Part shown: piece by piece, positions 1-8,161 of the stretch
Layout: every line of letters begins with the position of its first letter
Numbering within the stretch: the stretch's first letter is position 1
Assembly: GCF_963674565.1 (NCBI RefSeq)
Contig: NZ_OY771430.1
Coordinates: 2,976,001 to 3,040,000, forward strand
DNA from: an uncultured Carboxylicivirga sp.
Lineage (GTDB): Bacteria > Bacteroidota > Bacteroidia > Bacteroidales > Marinilabiliaceae
DNA: 64,000 nucleotides
Direction of reading: 5' to 3'
The notes under the pieces: model-generated
Databases searched by the model: none
What the model saw: the letters and a program-made list of their open reading frames with translations, nothing else
What the model was told of the DNA's origin: nothing
Position numbers and translations under genes: made by a program

Positions 1-600
1 CTGGTCATTACAGGTATAGCAGGGGCCTCGTTGGGTTCGATGTACGAATTAACGAAAGAGCCTATTGCAGCTGCCAAATTAGCTAAACAGCAGGCAGCTA
101 TCAAACAAGTAGTTCCGGAATTCAATAATAATCCAGGAGAAGAAGTATTCGAAGCCACATCAAAAGAAGGCTTTACACTTAAATTCTTTCCTGCGAAAAA
201 AGATGGTGAATTGGTTGGAACAGCCATCGAAACCATGACTAATAAAGGATTTGGTGGAAATGTTCGATTAATGATAGGTTTTAAACCTGATGGTACCATC
301 ATTAATTACCAGGTATTGGAACACACGGAAACGCCTGGTTTAGGAACCAAAATGGATGAATGGTTTAAAACGGATAAAGGTAACCAAAGTGTTATCAATA
401 AAAATCCAGGCAAAAACAAATTAACAGTCAGTAAAGATGGTGGTGAAGTAGATGCAATTACTGCTGCTACCATCAGTTCGCGTGCCTTTTTAGATGCGGT
501 ACGTGTGGCTTTCGAAACTTATAACCAAAACAATAACAACCCTAAAGCTGATTCGGCTCCTGCGGTTGAGGAAGGAGGTAACAATGAATCAGTGGAGTAA
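1..600 (+). CDS. rnfG: RnfG, FMN-binding subunit of Rnf complex (5' truncated by window)
   Basis: The reading frame is open from base 1, so the N-terminus lies outside the window. What is visible is the end of a membrane anchor followed by a periplasmic FMN-binding domain. The motif DAITAATISS near 451-480 matches the RnfG/NqrC flavinylation motif, in which the Thr (codon 469-471) carries covalent FMN through a phosphoester bond. RnfG passes electrons within the Rnf ferredoxin:NAD+ oxidoreductase, which pumps Na+ or H+. The C-terminal tail is Asn/Pro/Glu-rich. Its 3' end overlaps the rnfE start, which sits behind a strong Shine-Dalgarno sequence inside rnfG. Any TTG or ATG near 31 is internal rather than the real start. 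Confidence 0.93.
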   Translation: MVITGIAGASLGSMYELTKEPIAAAKLAKQQAAIKQVVPEFNNNPGEEVFEATSKEGFTLKFFPAKKDGELVGTAIETMTNKGFGGNVRLMIGFKPDGTIINYQVLEHTETPGLGTKMDEWFKTDKGNQSVINKNPGKNKLTVSKDGGEVDAITAATISSRAFLDAVRVAFETYNQNNNNPKADSAPAVEEGGNNESVE

Positions 601-1171
601 TTTCTCAAAAGGTTTCTTTAAAGAAAATGCCGTATTTACCTTGCTATTAGGTATGTGTCCGACATTGGGAGTAACCTCTTCGGCATCTAACGGATTAGGA
701 ATGGGACTAGCCACTACCTTCGTTTTGGTGATGTCTAACCTTGTGATTTCTTTAATCAAGAATTTAATTCCTGACAAAGTTCGTATTCCTGCTTTCATTG
801 TGGTTATCGCAACCTTTGTAACGGTAGTTCAAATGGCAATGGAAGCTTATGTTCCAGCATTATTCGAATCACTGGGATTGTTTATTCCTCTTATTGTGGT
901 AAACTGTATTGTTTTAGGTCGTGCTGAATCATTTGCATCGAAGAACAATCCTATCTCATCTATTATTGATGGTTTGGGAATGGGACTTGGTTTTGCAATG
1001 GCTTTAACCATTTTAGGTTCTGTACGTGAGTTATTGGGCAGTGGTAAAATGTTTGGTGTATCCATCTACCCGGAAGACTATGGTATGCTGGTATTTGTAT
1101 TGGCTCCAGGAGCATTTATTGCTTTAGGATACCTGATCGCCTTTATTAATCGTGTTAAAAAAACAGCTTAG
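584..1171 (+). CDS. rnfE: RnfE, integral membrane subunit of Rnf complex
   Basis: This 195-residue hydrophobic protein has about six transmembrane segments. LLGMCPTLGVT near the N-terminus and LGRAESFAS in the middle are characteristic of the RnfE/NqrD family. I chose ATG 584 because AAGGAGG lies 6-12 bases upstream and the protein then begins MNQWSNF, as in the family; an open frame extending to 494 is only read-through of rnfG. It overlaps the last 17 bases of rnfG, indicating translational coupling. RnfE pairs with RnfA to form the membrane core that holds a 2Fe-2S centre. Confidence 0.95.
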   Translation: MNQWSNFSKGFFKENAVFTLLLGMCPTLGVTSSASNGLGMGLATTFVLVMSNLVISLIKNLIPDKVRIPAFIVVIATFVTVVQMAMEAYVPALFESLGLFIPLIVVNCIVLGRAESFASKNNPISSIIDGLGMGLGFAMALTILGSVRELLGSGKMFGVSIYPEDYGMLVFVLAPGAFIALGYLIAFINRVKKTA

Positions 1172-1182
1172 GAGGATAGATT

Positions 1183-1755
1183 ATGGAATTTGTATTGTTA
1201 ATGATTTCGGCCATCTTTGTTAATAACATTGTATTGAGCCAATTCCTTGGAATTTGTCCATTCCTGGGTGTTTCAAAAAAGATATCAACGGGTGTAGGTA
1301 TGACAGGTGCTGTTACCTTTGTAATGGTTATTGCCACTGTTGTTACATACCTTTTACAGAAATATGTTCTGGATGCGTTTGGGGTTGGATACCTTCAAAC
1401 CATCTCCTTTATTTTAGTAATTGCAGCCTTAGTACAGTTAGTAGAAATCATCTTAAAAAAAGTGAGCCCTCCATTGTATCAGGCTCTAGGAGTATTTCTG
1501 CCTTTAATAACAACTAACTGTGCTATCTTAGGTGTTGCAATTATGACCATTCAGAAAGACTATGACTTAGTTCACGCTGTTGTATTCTCAGCTTCTACTG
1601 CACTAGGTTTTGGTTTAGCATTAATTACCTTTGCAGGAATTCGCGAGCAACTGGATTTAATGGATGTACCAAAAGGGATGAAAGGTACCCCAATCGCCTT
1701 AATTGTTGCAGGGTTACTTGCCATGGCCTTTATGGGTTTCTCTGGAATTGTTTAA
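1183..1755 (+). CDS. rnfA: RnfA, integral membrane subunit of Rnf complex
   Basis: This 190-residue protein has six predicted membrane segments and is homologous to RnfE. NNIVLSQFLGICPFLGV and TTNCAILGVA are the two inverted half-motifs, each with a conserved Cys, that bind the shared iron-sulfur centre in RnfA/NqrE. It begins 11 bases after rnfE behind a GGAGG ribosome-binding site at 1171-1175. The order G-E-A matches the end of the usual Bacteroidetes rnf operon; rnfB, C and D are expected just upstream of the window. A terminator follows immediately. Confidence 0.95.
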   Translation: MEFVLLMISAIFVNNIVLSQFLGICPFLGVSKKISTGVGMTGAVTFVMVIATVVTYLLQKYVLDAFGVGYLQTISFILVIAALVQLVEIILKKVSPPLYQALGVFLPLITTNCAILGVAIMTIQKDYDLVHAVVFSASTALGFGLALITFAGIREQLDLMDVPKGMKGTPIALIVAGLLAMAFMGFSGIV

Positions 1756-1783
1756 GAATAAAAAAGTGTTTAAATAGATAGAT

Positions 1784-1812
1784 AAAGAGAGGTCATTTGA
1801 CTTCTCTTTTTT
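1784..1812 (+). terminator. Rho-independent terminator after rnfA, probably bidirectional
   Basis: A 12-bp stem with one G-T wobble (1784-1795 with 1798-1809) closes a tiny loop and runs into T residues. The mirror-image A/T flanks mean it could also end the converging histidine kinase transcript. Confidence 0.85.
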
Positions 1813-4436
1813 TAGCTTAAAACACGAGGAAGAACAAAGCTAAACTCAGTTCCTTCATCAACTTTTGATTCAACATGAATATGGCCACCTAACAGTTCAA
1901 CATATGCTTTGGTGATAGCCAAACCAAGTCCGGTCCCACCCTTCTTGACATCTGCATCTTTGGCTTGCCAGAAACGGTCAAAAATAAAATCCACATTATC
2001 TGCATCGATGCCTACTCCAGAATCTCTCACAAAAATACGAACCTTATTATTCTCAAGGCTTTCATAACCAAATTCAACATGTCCAAAGGTTGTAAATTTT
2101 ATTGCATTCGAAATCAGGTTTGTTAAAACCTGTCTAAACTTAACCTCATCGGAAAACACTTCCATCTCGTCACTTTCATCATTTACAAATTGCAGCTTTA
2201 TTTTCTTTGCATCTGCATTAGGCATAAATAATGATTCGAGACTTATAAAAACCGAATTCAGATCGAAAAAGCCAGAATGAACTTCGATCTGACCAGACTC
2301 AATCTTAGAGATATCAATAATATCATTAATAATATTCAACAGTTGACGCGAGCTTTGATGAATCAAACGAATATATTCTTTCCGATCATCAGGGGTTAAA
2401 CCTTCATATTGTAATAACTCAGCAAAACCAACTATCCCATTCATAGGTGTCCTGATTTCATGAGATAGATTTGCTAAAAAAGCCGATTTTAAGCGATCAC
2501 TCTCTTCTGCTTTTTGCTTAGCCATTCTAAGCTTTTTCTCTAAAGCTACATGATTCTGAATTGACTTGGCAAGCTTTAAGTTATTATATCCCAGTATGGA
2601 TAATTCCTTACTGAGAACATTGAGCAACTTTAATGTTCGATCAAATTGCAAAGGAGTCACCTCAACCAGGTTAGCAAATTCCTTTTCAATAAACTGATCC
2701 GATATGCCTAATTGACGGGTATATTTTTTTACATTCTCTATTTGTAGTTCCTTCGGCCGAACTTGTCCAATTGCCCAATTTCCAAGGTGATGTCCGTCAA
2801 TAATAATGGGAGCAGCAGCATCAATGAATCCACATGAACTACAGGATTTAGATACAGGTTTAAGTTGTTCTGCTGCCATTTGCCCAAGTTCTCGTCCACT
2901 TTGTTGACACATCTTATCTCCTTCTTCAGAACTTCGTACTTTCTTACATATTTCGTTTGAGAAAGACATTTTTGTTATTGGATTTCCCTTGGTATCTGTA
3001 ATCAATGATGAAATACCTGTTGCAAATGAAAAAGCATCCTGCAGTTTTTGTAGTTGGTCAATATCGAATAATTCCAGGATCGATAATTCACCTTCATTCA
3101 ATCTTTTCTTTTGAACTTCTAAAGAAATATCATGTGAATCTGAAGCCAGAATATTACTCACAAGCTGGTTATGCCCTGAAATATCACGAAATATTGCAAT
3201 AGTATGAGCCGTTCCTTTATCCGAAAAACGATTTAAACTTATTTCAACTTCAAAATCACTTCCATCCTGTCTCCTTAAAATCCATTCGAAAAATTGTGGA
3301 GCTCCTTCCAATGCATTCTGATGATATACATTAATATATGTTGGTGATTTCTCATTAGACTGGGTAGTAGCTGAAAGTTCAACCAAACTTTTATTCACTA
3401 AATAATCGCGCGAACAATTCAGATCTTTCAGTAACTTGGGATTTGCATCAATACATACGCCATGCTTAAAAATTGCAATGGAATCATTGGCTGCCATAAA
3501 CCATGTTTTATACATCTCTTCTTGTTCCTTAATCCTCCTTTCCTTTCTTTGACGCAAAAGCATATTAGCAAATGCCCTGGCTAGCAATTTCAGGTTTGAA
3601 ATTTCTACAGCTGTCCAGATTTTTGAAGTTCTAACATGATCTAATCCAACGAAACCAATTACTTCTTCTCCTTCAATAAATGGTATTAACAAAATCGATT
3701 GTATTCCTTCTTTCGCAAACTCCTCCCTTTCATTTTTTGCTTCATCAGGCAATTCATTTACATCATTTAGACAAACAATTTCTTTATTTAAAAGATGCCT
3801 GGAGAGATAAGCAAACTTATTGCTGGGAATATTTTGTAATTCATTAATATAGGGTTCAATCCCATGAGCACACCACTCATTAATATTAGAATGAAGTCTT
3901 AAATCTTCAGAATATTGAAACACATAACTTCGATCACAATGAAAGAAATTACCAACCATGGCAAGCGAATTATCTATCAACCAAGGTATTTTATCAGCAG
4001 CGACTATTGTGTTATATGATAGAAGGTTATCCAGCATATCCCTGAAACCAATTATACTATCAAGCTTCATCAGACTTTCCTTCTCCTCAGTATTATCTCT
4101 GTAGGTTACTACTATAAACTCATTTTCATTTTCGATATAGATACTAATAAAAGCTGATAACCAGCGAATATTACCCAGACGAACCGGCCAATCATATTTT
4201 TGAGAATAATTGGTATTGATTGATGCAAAAAGCTCAATGGCAGATTTTTCATTGAAACGGTCAGCTCTGCTACAAAAGTTACGAATCCTAATTTCGTCTA
4301 ACGGAATTTCATTCAGATTAAATAATTGTCTGGCACGATTATTCATATAAACTACCTTATTAGTATTTCTGTCAAATACTACGGTAGCTTCAAAAGAAGA
4401 CATTGCAACTTGCTCGCAATTTAATATTTTACTCAT
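1812..4436 (-). CDS. PAS-GAF-PAS-PocR sensor histidine kinase
   Basis: An 874-residue protein with no transmembrane segment, so probably cytosolic. Domain order read by eye: PAS about 12-120, GAF about 130-295, PAS about 305-425, PocR-type ligand domain about 455-615, short coiled coil, HisKA with phospho-acceptor His659 in the H-box LSHEIRTP, and HATPase_c to the end with DSGVGID and GGTGLGLA. The PocR segment contains several cysteines (IC, MC, SCSSCG), as is common in PocR sensors, whose ligands are small metabolites or possibly metal/redox cofactors. No receiver domain is attached and no regulator gene is adjacent, so it is an orphan kinase. It converges on the rnf operon. Confidence 0.88.
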   Translation of the reverse strand: MSKILNCEQVAMSSFEATVVFDRNTNKVVYMNNRARQLFNLNEIPLDEIRIRNFCSRADRFNEKSAIELFASINTNYSQKYDWPVRLGNIRWLSAFISIYIENENEFIVVTYRDNTEEKESLMKLDSIIGFRDMLDNLLSYNTIVAADKIPWLIDNSLAMVGNFFHCDRSYVFQYSEDLRLHSNINEWCAHGIEPYINELQNIPSNKFAYLSRHLLNKEIVCLNDVNELPDEAKNEREEFAKEGIQSILLIPFIEGEEVIGFVGLDHVRTSKIWTAVEISNLKLLARAFANMLLRQRKERRIKEQEEMYKTWFMAANDSIAIFKHGVCIDANPKLLKDLNCSRDYLVNKSLVELSATTQSNEKSPTYINVYHQNALEGAPQFFEWILRRQDGSDFEVEISLNRFSDKGTAHTIAIFRDISGHNQLVSNILASDSHDISLEVQKKRLNEGELSILELFDIDQLQKLQDAFSFATGISSLITDTKGNPITKMSFSNEICKKVRSSEEGDKMCQQSGRELGQMAAEQLKPVSKSCSSCGFIDAAAPIIIDGHHLGNWAIGQVRPKELQIENVKKYTRQLGISDQFIEKEFANLVEVTPLQFDRTLKLLNVLSKELSILGYNNLKLAKSIQNHVALEKKLRMAKQKAEESDRLKSAFLANLSHEIRTPMNGIVGFAELLQYEGLTPDDRKEYIRLIHQSSRQLLNIINDIIDISKIESGQIEVHSGFFDLNSVFISLESLFMPNADAKKIKLQFVNDESDEMEVFSDEVKFRQVLTNLISNAIKFTTFGHVEFGYESLENNKVRIFVRDSGVGIDADNVDFIFDRFWQAKDADVKKGGTGLGLAITKAYVELLGGHIHVESKVDEGTEFSFVLPRVLS

Positions 4437-4637
4437 TTTTTAAACTTAAACTCTCAAACGAATACATGAAAACAAATCACATCGCTTAAAACAATTATTA
4501 CAGACAACTTACTAACAATATATTAATAGGGCAATAAATAGCAAGAATGTTTTGACCAATCATTTTTTTTTAGTCTTGGGGCAAACATTTTTATTAGATA
4601 AGCGTACTATCTGAAAAGAATTTTAATGGTATACTTT

Positions 4638-4668
4638 TTGGTTTCTTAATTGCGATAATATATTTTTG
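4638..4668 (+). promoter_or_regulatory. Bacteroidetes-type promoter of the lytic transglycosylase gene
   Basis: TTG at 4638-4640 and TATTTTTG at 4661-4668 are separated by exactly 20 bases, matching the phylum consensus TTG-N19-21-TAnnTTTG. The expected transcription start near 4675 leaves a leader of about 27 bases before ATG 4702. It excludes the upstream TTG at 4666, which lies inside the -7 box, as the translation start. Confidence 0.75.
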
Positions 4669-4701
4669 AAACCACCGTTAAATAAAGGAAAGGGCCGGAT
4701 T

Positions 4702-5679
4702 ATGAGAGCGAATTTTTATACAAAGTTATTATCAATTTCAAGTGCATTTATTGCAATAGTTTTAGCATTTCAATTATTTACATTCTCCTCTGAACCAGAA
4801 ACATCAAAACAGGATGAGAAGGAATTAAGCGATTATGCTATCTATTCTCTGGACATTCCTTCTTATATGACATTTGCCAATGAAGCTGTGCCCATCGAAC
4901 GTTCTGATATTATGGAAAGCTTCGACAGAGAATTATTGGTAAATACATACTGGCAATCACAAACAGTATTATTCATCAAAAGAGCCAATAGATATTTCCC
5001 AATCATTGAACCTATTCTGAAAGAAAATGGGGTGCCAGATGACTTTAAATATTTATCACTTATTGAAAGTAGTTTTATGCCACGCGCACAATCACCGGCT
5101 GGGGCAGTTGGTTTCTGGCAATTCTTAAAAAGTACTGGGGCTGAGTATGGTCTGGAAATTAACAACGAAATTGACGAACGATATCATATTGAGAAATCAA
5201 CAGTTGCCGCATGCAAATACTTGAAGAAAATGCATGATCATTATGGAAGCTGGACATTAGCTGCTGCAGCATTCAATGCAGGCAGAACTGGTATAAATCG
5301 TCAGCTTGATCGTCAGAAAGTAGAAAATTATTACGACCTGCTTTTAAATGAGGAAACCGGTAGATATGTTTATCGCATTTTAGCAATCAAAGAAATTCTT
5401 TCGAAACCCGACAACTATGGATTTCATGTTAAAAGCACTGATTTATATCAACCTATAGAAACAAAAGAGATAGAAATCAATGATAAGATTTCAAGTTTCC
5501 CGGATTTTGCACTGGAGAATAACATTACATATAAAGAATTGAAAGATTTGAATCCATGGTTACGTGAAACATCTTTGAGTAATCCATCGAAAAAAGCATA
5601 TTCAATTAAACTGCCTTTAAAAAGTTCAGAGCAAAAAGAAATAATCGTTCCTAAGGACTCGACACAAATTAGAAGTTAA
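4702..5679 (+). CDS. Membrane-anchored lytic transglycosylase (MltD/SLT family)
   Basis: A 325-residue protein starting MRANFYTK, with a signal peptide or anchor in the first 30 residues and an SLT goose-lysozyme-type domain at about 95-235. Catalytic Glu122 lies in LIESSF, followed by AQSPAGAVGFWQF and AFNAGRTGI, all diagnostic of the family. It cleaves peptidoglycan glycan strands to 1,6-anhydro-muropeptides in the periplasm. The C-terminal portion resembles a single degenerate LysM-like segment (ITYKELKDLNPWLR). ATG 4702 follows AAAGGAAAGGG and a well-placed promoter. It lies directly upstream of the BlaI/M56-M23 pair but is separated from it by a terminator. Confidence 0.88.
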   Translation: MRANFYTKLLSISSAFIAIVLAFQLFTFSSEPETSKQDEKELSDYAIYSLDIPSYMTFANEAVPIERSDIMESFDRELLVNTYWQSQTVLFIKRANRYFPIIEPILKENGVPDDFKYLSLIESSFMPRAQSPAGAVGFWQFLKSTGAEYGLEINNEIDERYHIEKSTVAACKYLKKMHDHYGSWTLAAAAFNAGRTGINRQLDRQKVENYYDLLLNEETGRYVYRILAIKEILSKPDNYGFHVKSTDLYQPIETKEIEINDKISSFPDFALENNITYKELKDLNPWLRETSLSNPSKKAYSIKLPLKSSEQKEIIVPKDSTQIRS

Positions 5680-5705
5680 TTTATATAATATTAAAGAATT
5701 AAGTG

Positions 5706-5738
5706 AGGCAACAGGTATTAATCCTGTTGCCTTTTTTT
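5706..5738 (+). terminator. Rho-independent terminator after the lytic transglycosylase gene
   Basis: A 9-bp GC-rich stem (GGCAACAGG at 5707-5715 with CCTGTTGCC at 5723-5731) has a 7-base loop and is followed by seven T residues. Confidence 0.93.
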
Positions 5739-5776
5739 ATTTACAATCCTGATTTTATGGTTAATAATATTCTATG

Positions 5777-5830
5777 ACTATTTTTATAGTAATATAATTA
5801 TTAAAATAGTTGTTAAACTATTTTAATAGT
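5777..5830. promoter_or_regulatory. Triple palindromic operator, predicted BlaI/MecI-type repressor sites
   Basis: Three 14-bp dyads of form ACTA-N6-TAGT start at 5777, 5797 and 5817, exactly 20 bp apart. Sites 1 and 3 have perfect outer arms; site 2 has ATTA in the left arm. The pattern resembles the ACTA/TAGT dyad of staphylococcal bla/mec operators. Site 3 fills the spacer between the -33 and -7 boxes and site 2 overlaps the -33 TTG, so occupancy should block RNA polymerase. The 20-bp period places all sites on nearly the same DNA face, suited to cooperative dimer binding. Confidence 0.8.
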
Positions 5831-5840
5831 CGTATATTTG
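5810..5840 (+). promoter_or_regulatory. Promoter of the blaI-like/M56-M23 operon
   Basis: TTG at 5810-5812 and TATATTTG at 5833-5840 are separated by exactly 20 bases. The expected start near 5847 gives a leader of only about 10 bases before ATG 5858. The promoter is embedded in the operator array. Confidence 0.78.
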
Positions 5841-5857
5841 TTGTAAACATTTGGGAA

Positions 5858-6232
5858 ATGATTGAGTTAACGAAAGCAGAAGAACAGGTTATGCAGTACC
5901 TGTGGAATATTGAAAAAGGATTTTTAAAAGATATTGTAGAGCAATATCCTGAACCTCGCCCGGCGTATACTACCGTTTCGACAGTGGTTAGAGTATTGGT
6001 AAAGAAAAAAGCCATTGGATTTAACACCTATGGCAAGGTGAACGAATACTTTCCTTTGCTTAAAAAGAAAGACTATACCAAACGTTTTGTAAAAACACTG
6101 GTTAGTAACTTTTTCAATAATTCGCAGCAACAATTTGCCTCTTTCTTTACAAAAGAAAGCGATCTCTCTCTTTCGGAATTGGAAGAATTAAAAGCGTTAA
6201 TTGATCAACAAATTGAACAGAAAAAGCAATGA
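5858..6232 (+). CDS. BlaI/MecI/CopY-family transcriptional repressor
   Basis: A 124-residue winged-helix protein. MIELTKAEEQVMQYLW is the family's N-terminal signature, PEPRPAYTTVSTVVRVLVKK is the recognition helix with its conserved TTV segment, and the C-terminal part about 85-124 is the helical dimer domain. In the family, dimers repress their own operon and are inactivated when the partner M56 protease proteolyses or releases them. I chose ATG 5858 because the upstream in-frame codons lie in the operator and promoter. Its stop overlaps the next start (ATGA at 6229-6232), so the two proteins are translationally coupled, as in blaI-blaR1 pairs. Its cleavage site cannot be read from sequence. 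Confidence 0.92.
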   Translation: MIELTKAEEQVMQYLWNIEKGFLKDIVEQYPEPRPAYTTVSTVVRVLVKKKAIGFNTYGKVNEYFPLLKKKDYTKRFVKTLVSNFFNNSQQQFASFFTKESDLSLSELEELKALIDQQIEQKKQ

Positions 6233-8019
6233 TCTCAATTGGATATTATCTGCTGAAAACAAGTATCGTTTCTGGTATTTTCTTTTTAATATATCAGACA
6301 TTACTTCGTAAAGAATCATTCTTTCAAATGAACCGATTTTATTTGTTGGTCAGTTTGCTCTTTTCTTATCTCTTTCCATTTGCCAGGCTAAATATTTATC
6401 CATTTACAAATACACAATCACCAATCATTAATTCTATTCAGAGTTCCATTAACCAGTTTTCGTTTGGTGAAGAAATTTCACTTAACGAAATATCCGGACC
6501 TGATTCAAATTCAATACCTAATGAAATTGGATTGTATATTCTAGTATTTATCACTGTAATTTTAATATTCCGATTTTTAAGACATCTTACTCAAATAATA
6601 AAAACAATTCAATTCAATGAGAAAATAAAACATTCTAAATTCACCCTTGTGCTTTTAAATAAGCACAACACCTTTTCTTTCTTTCGTTATATATTCATTT
6701 CCCAAACGTCCTGGGATTCAAACAACAGGAATTTAATTCTCAAGCACGAACTTAGTCACATCAAGCATAATCATTCGTTTGACAGACTCTTTGTTGAAGT
6801 ACTAATGATTTTATTCTGGATGAATCCTTTTATTTACTTGTATCGAAAGGCTTTGGAAGAGGTTCATGAATTTCAGGCTGATAATGATGCTATTACTAAT
6901 ATCGAATCAATCAGTGACTACTTCCGATTGGTTATGCAACAATCAGCCAATAAGGCATACATGCCTCTGATGAGTCCTTTCAGTTATCAACTCATCAAAA
7001 AACGTATAATCATGTCAAATTATAAATCAAAATCGATAAAAAAGTTCTTTCTTATTTTACCCGTTACATTGGCTTTTATAGTGGTTACAATCGCTAATAC
7101 CAATTCATTCTCTCAGTATAAAGTTGAGGATGAGTTTTCACAGAAGCTAACATGGCCGGAGTCACCCGAAGAAGCAAGTTTGTTATTTTACATGCAGCCG
7201 GAAGAGAATTTAAAGGAAAATAAAGCCTTGCCAATTCTAATTAACGCTAAAGGACAATTATTACTGAATGGCAATAAAGCAGAAATGAATAAAGTTAAAT
7301 CAGCAGTATTAGATTTTCTAAGTACATCTGGGTTATCTGCAGCAGATTTAAACAAGGCTAACAATTCAAATATAAGCTTTGTATACTTACAAAGAGATAT
7401 TAACACTCCCGATAAAGATGCAGATGCATTATTAAATGAAGTAAGTGATGCTTTTTCTGAATTACGAAATAATATTGCAATCAGCCATTTTAATAAACCT
7501 TTCAAAGATTGTATTTCAAGTGAGAAGGAAGCAATTTTAAAATTTGCTCCTAACAGAATATACATTGCGGAACCAAAAAACATGCTAGGAACTGAGAAGG
7601 AAAGCAAGAATTTAAGTTTCATCTACCCAATAGAGAAAAGTAATCTAACAAGAGTAAGCTCGGGTTTTGGTATGCGCATGCATCCTATTTACAAAGAAAA
7701 AAGGATGCACAAAGGAATCGATTTTGTTGCAGGATCGAATACTCCTGTTCTAGCGATTGCAGATGGTATCGTTCGAAAGGTTGAAAACAATTTCAAAGAA
7801 GGTGAAGGATATGGCAAATATATCATCGTCGATCATGCTGATGGCTACTCATCGCTTTATGCTCAGTTAAACGATTATAAAATAAAAGAAGGTGATACGG
7901 TAAAGCAAGGTGATGTCATTGGTTTGGTTGGTTCAAGTGGAATGTCAACCGCACCACATCTTCATCTGGAAATCATGAAAGATGGTAAAAACATTGATCC
8001 GATGAAAATAATTAAATAA
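6229..8019 (+). CDS. BlaR1-like M56 membrane metalloprotease fused to a C-terminal M23 (LytM) peptidase domain
   Basis: A 596-residue protein. Hydrophobic segments at about 3-25, 36-53, 100-120 and 267-285 match the four-helix BlaR1 topology. The M56 zinc site is HELSH (His173, Glu174, His177) with downstream EVHEFQAD. After the last membrane helix come about 150 residues I cannot assign, then an M23 domain at about 465-596 with a complete ligand set: His494-x3-Asp498 (HKGID) and His577/His579 (HLHLE). BlaR1 and MecR1 carry a penicillin-binding sensor there instead. Inference: the periplasmic part senses or cuts peptidoglycan peptides, and the M56 part relays this to the repressor encoded immediately upstream. 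Confidence 0.9.
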   Translation: MISIGYYLLKTSIVSGIFFLIYQTLLRKESFFQMNRFYLLVSLLFSYLFPFARLNIYPFTNTQSPIINSIQSSINQFSFGEEISLNEISGPDSNSIPNEIGLYILVFITVILIFRFLRHLTQIIKTIQFNEKIKHSKFTLVLLNKHNTFSFFRYIFISQTSWDSNNRNLILKHELSHIKHNHSFDRLFVEVLMILFWMNPFIYLYRKALEEVHEFQADNDAITNIESISDYFRLVMQQSANKAYMPLMSPFSYQLIKKRIIMSNYKSKSIKKFFLILPVTLAFIVVTIANTNSFSQYKVEDEFSQKLTWPESPEEASLLFYMQPEENLKENKALPILINAKGQLLLNGNKAEMNKVKSAVLDFLSTSGLSAADLNKANNSNISFVYLQRDINTPDKDADALLNEVSDAFSELRNNIAISHFNKPFKDCISSEKEAILKFAPNRIYIAEPKNMLGTEKESKNLSFIYPIEKSNLTRVSSGFGMRMHPIYKEKRMHKGIDFVAGSNTPVLAIADGIVRKVENNFKEGEGYGKYIIVDHADGYSSLYAQLNDYKIKEGDTVKQGDVIGLVGSSGMSTAPHLHLEIMKDGKNIDPMKIIK

Positions 8020-8040
8020 CAGAATCAATAAAATGAATAT

Positions 8041-8078
8041 TAACGCATGGTTACCCCCGGTATCCATGCGTTATTTAT
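8041..8078 (+). terminator. Long hairpin, probable terminator after the M56-M23 gene
   Basis: A perfect 10-bp stem (TAACGCATGG at 8041-8050 with CCATGCGTTA at 8064-8073) extends inward through one mismatch to a CCC loop. The downstream run ATTTATTGTATTT is only moderately T-rich, so termination is likely but not certain. Confidence 0.6.
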
Positions 8079-8134
8079 TGTATTTATAAACAAGGATACA
8101 AGTCTATGCGTTTATCTTTCGCCTAAAAGATTGT

Positions 8135-8142
8135 TATCTTTG
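8135..8142 (+). promoter_or_regulatory. Probable -7 box of the uvrA promoter
   Basis: TATCTTTG matches TAnnTTTG and lies 20 bases before the uvrA ATG, implying a very short leader. No good TTG is present 20 bases upstream, only TTT. No LexA-type operator was recognised. Confidence 0.5.
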
Positions 8143-8161
8143 GGCTTCCAAAAACTGGTTT

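Noticed and set aside
494..583. Extended N-terminus for rnfE
   Set aside because: It overlaps rnfG in another frame, and the strong ribosome-binding site lies just before ATG 584.
4666..4701. TTG start for the lytic transglycosylase
   Set aside because: The TTG lies within the predicted -7 box; ATG 4702 has a purine-rich ribosome-binding site and starts the signal peptide.
6229..8019. Calling the M56 protein a true BlaR1 beta-lactam sensor
   Set aside because: The penicillin-binding sensor domain with SxxK, SxN and KTG motifs is absent; an M23 peptidase domain occupies its place.
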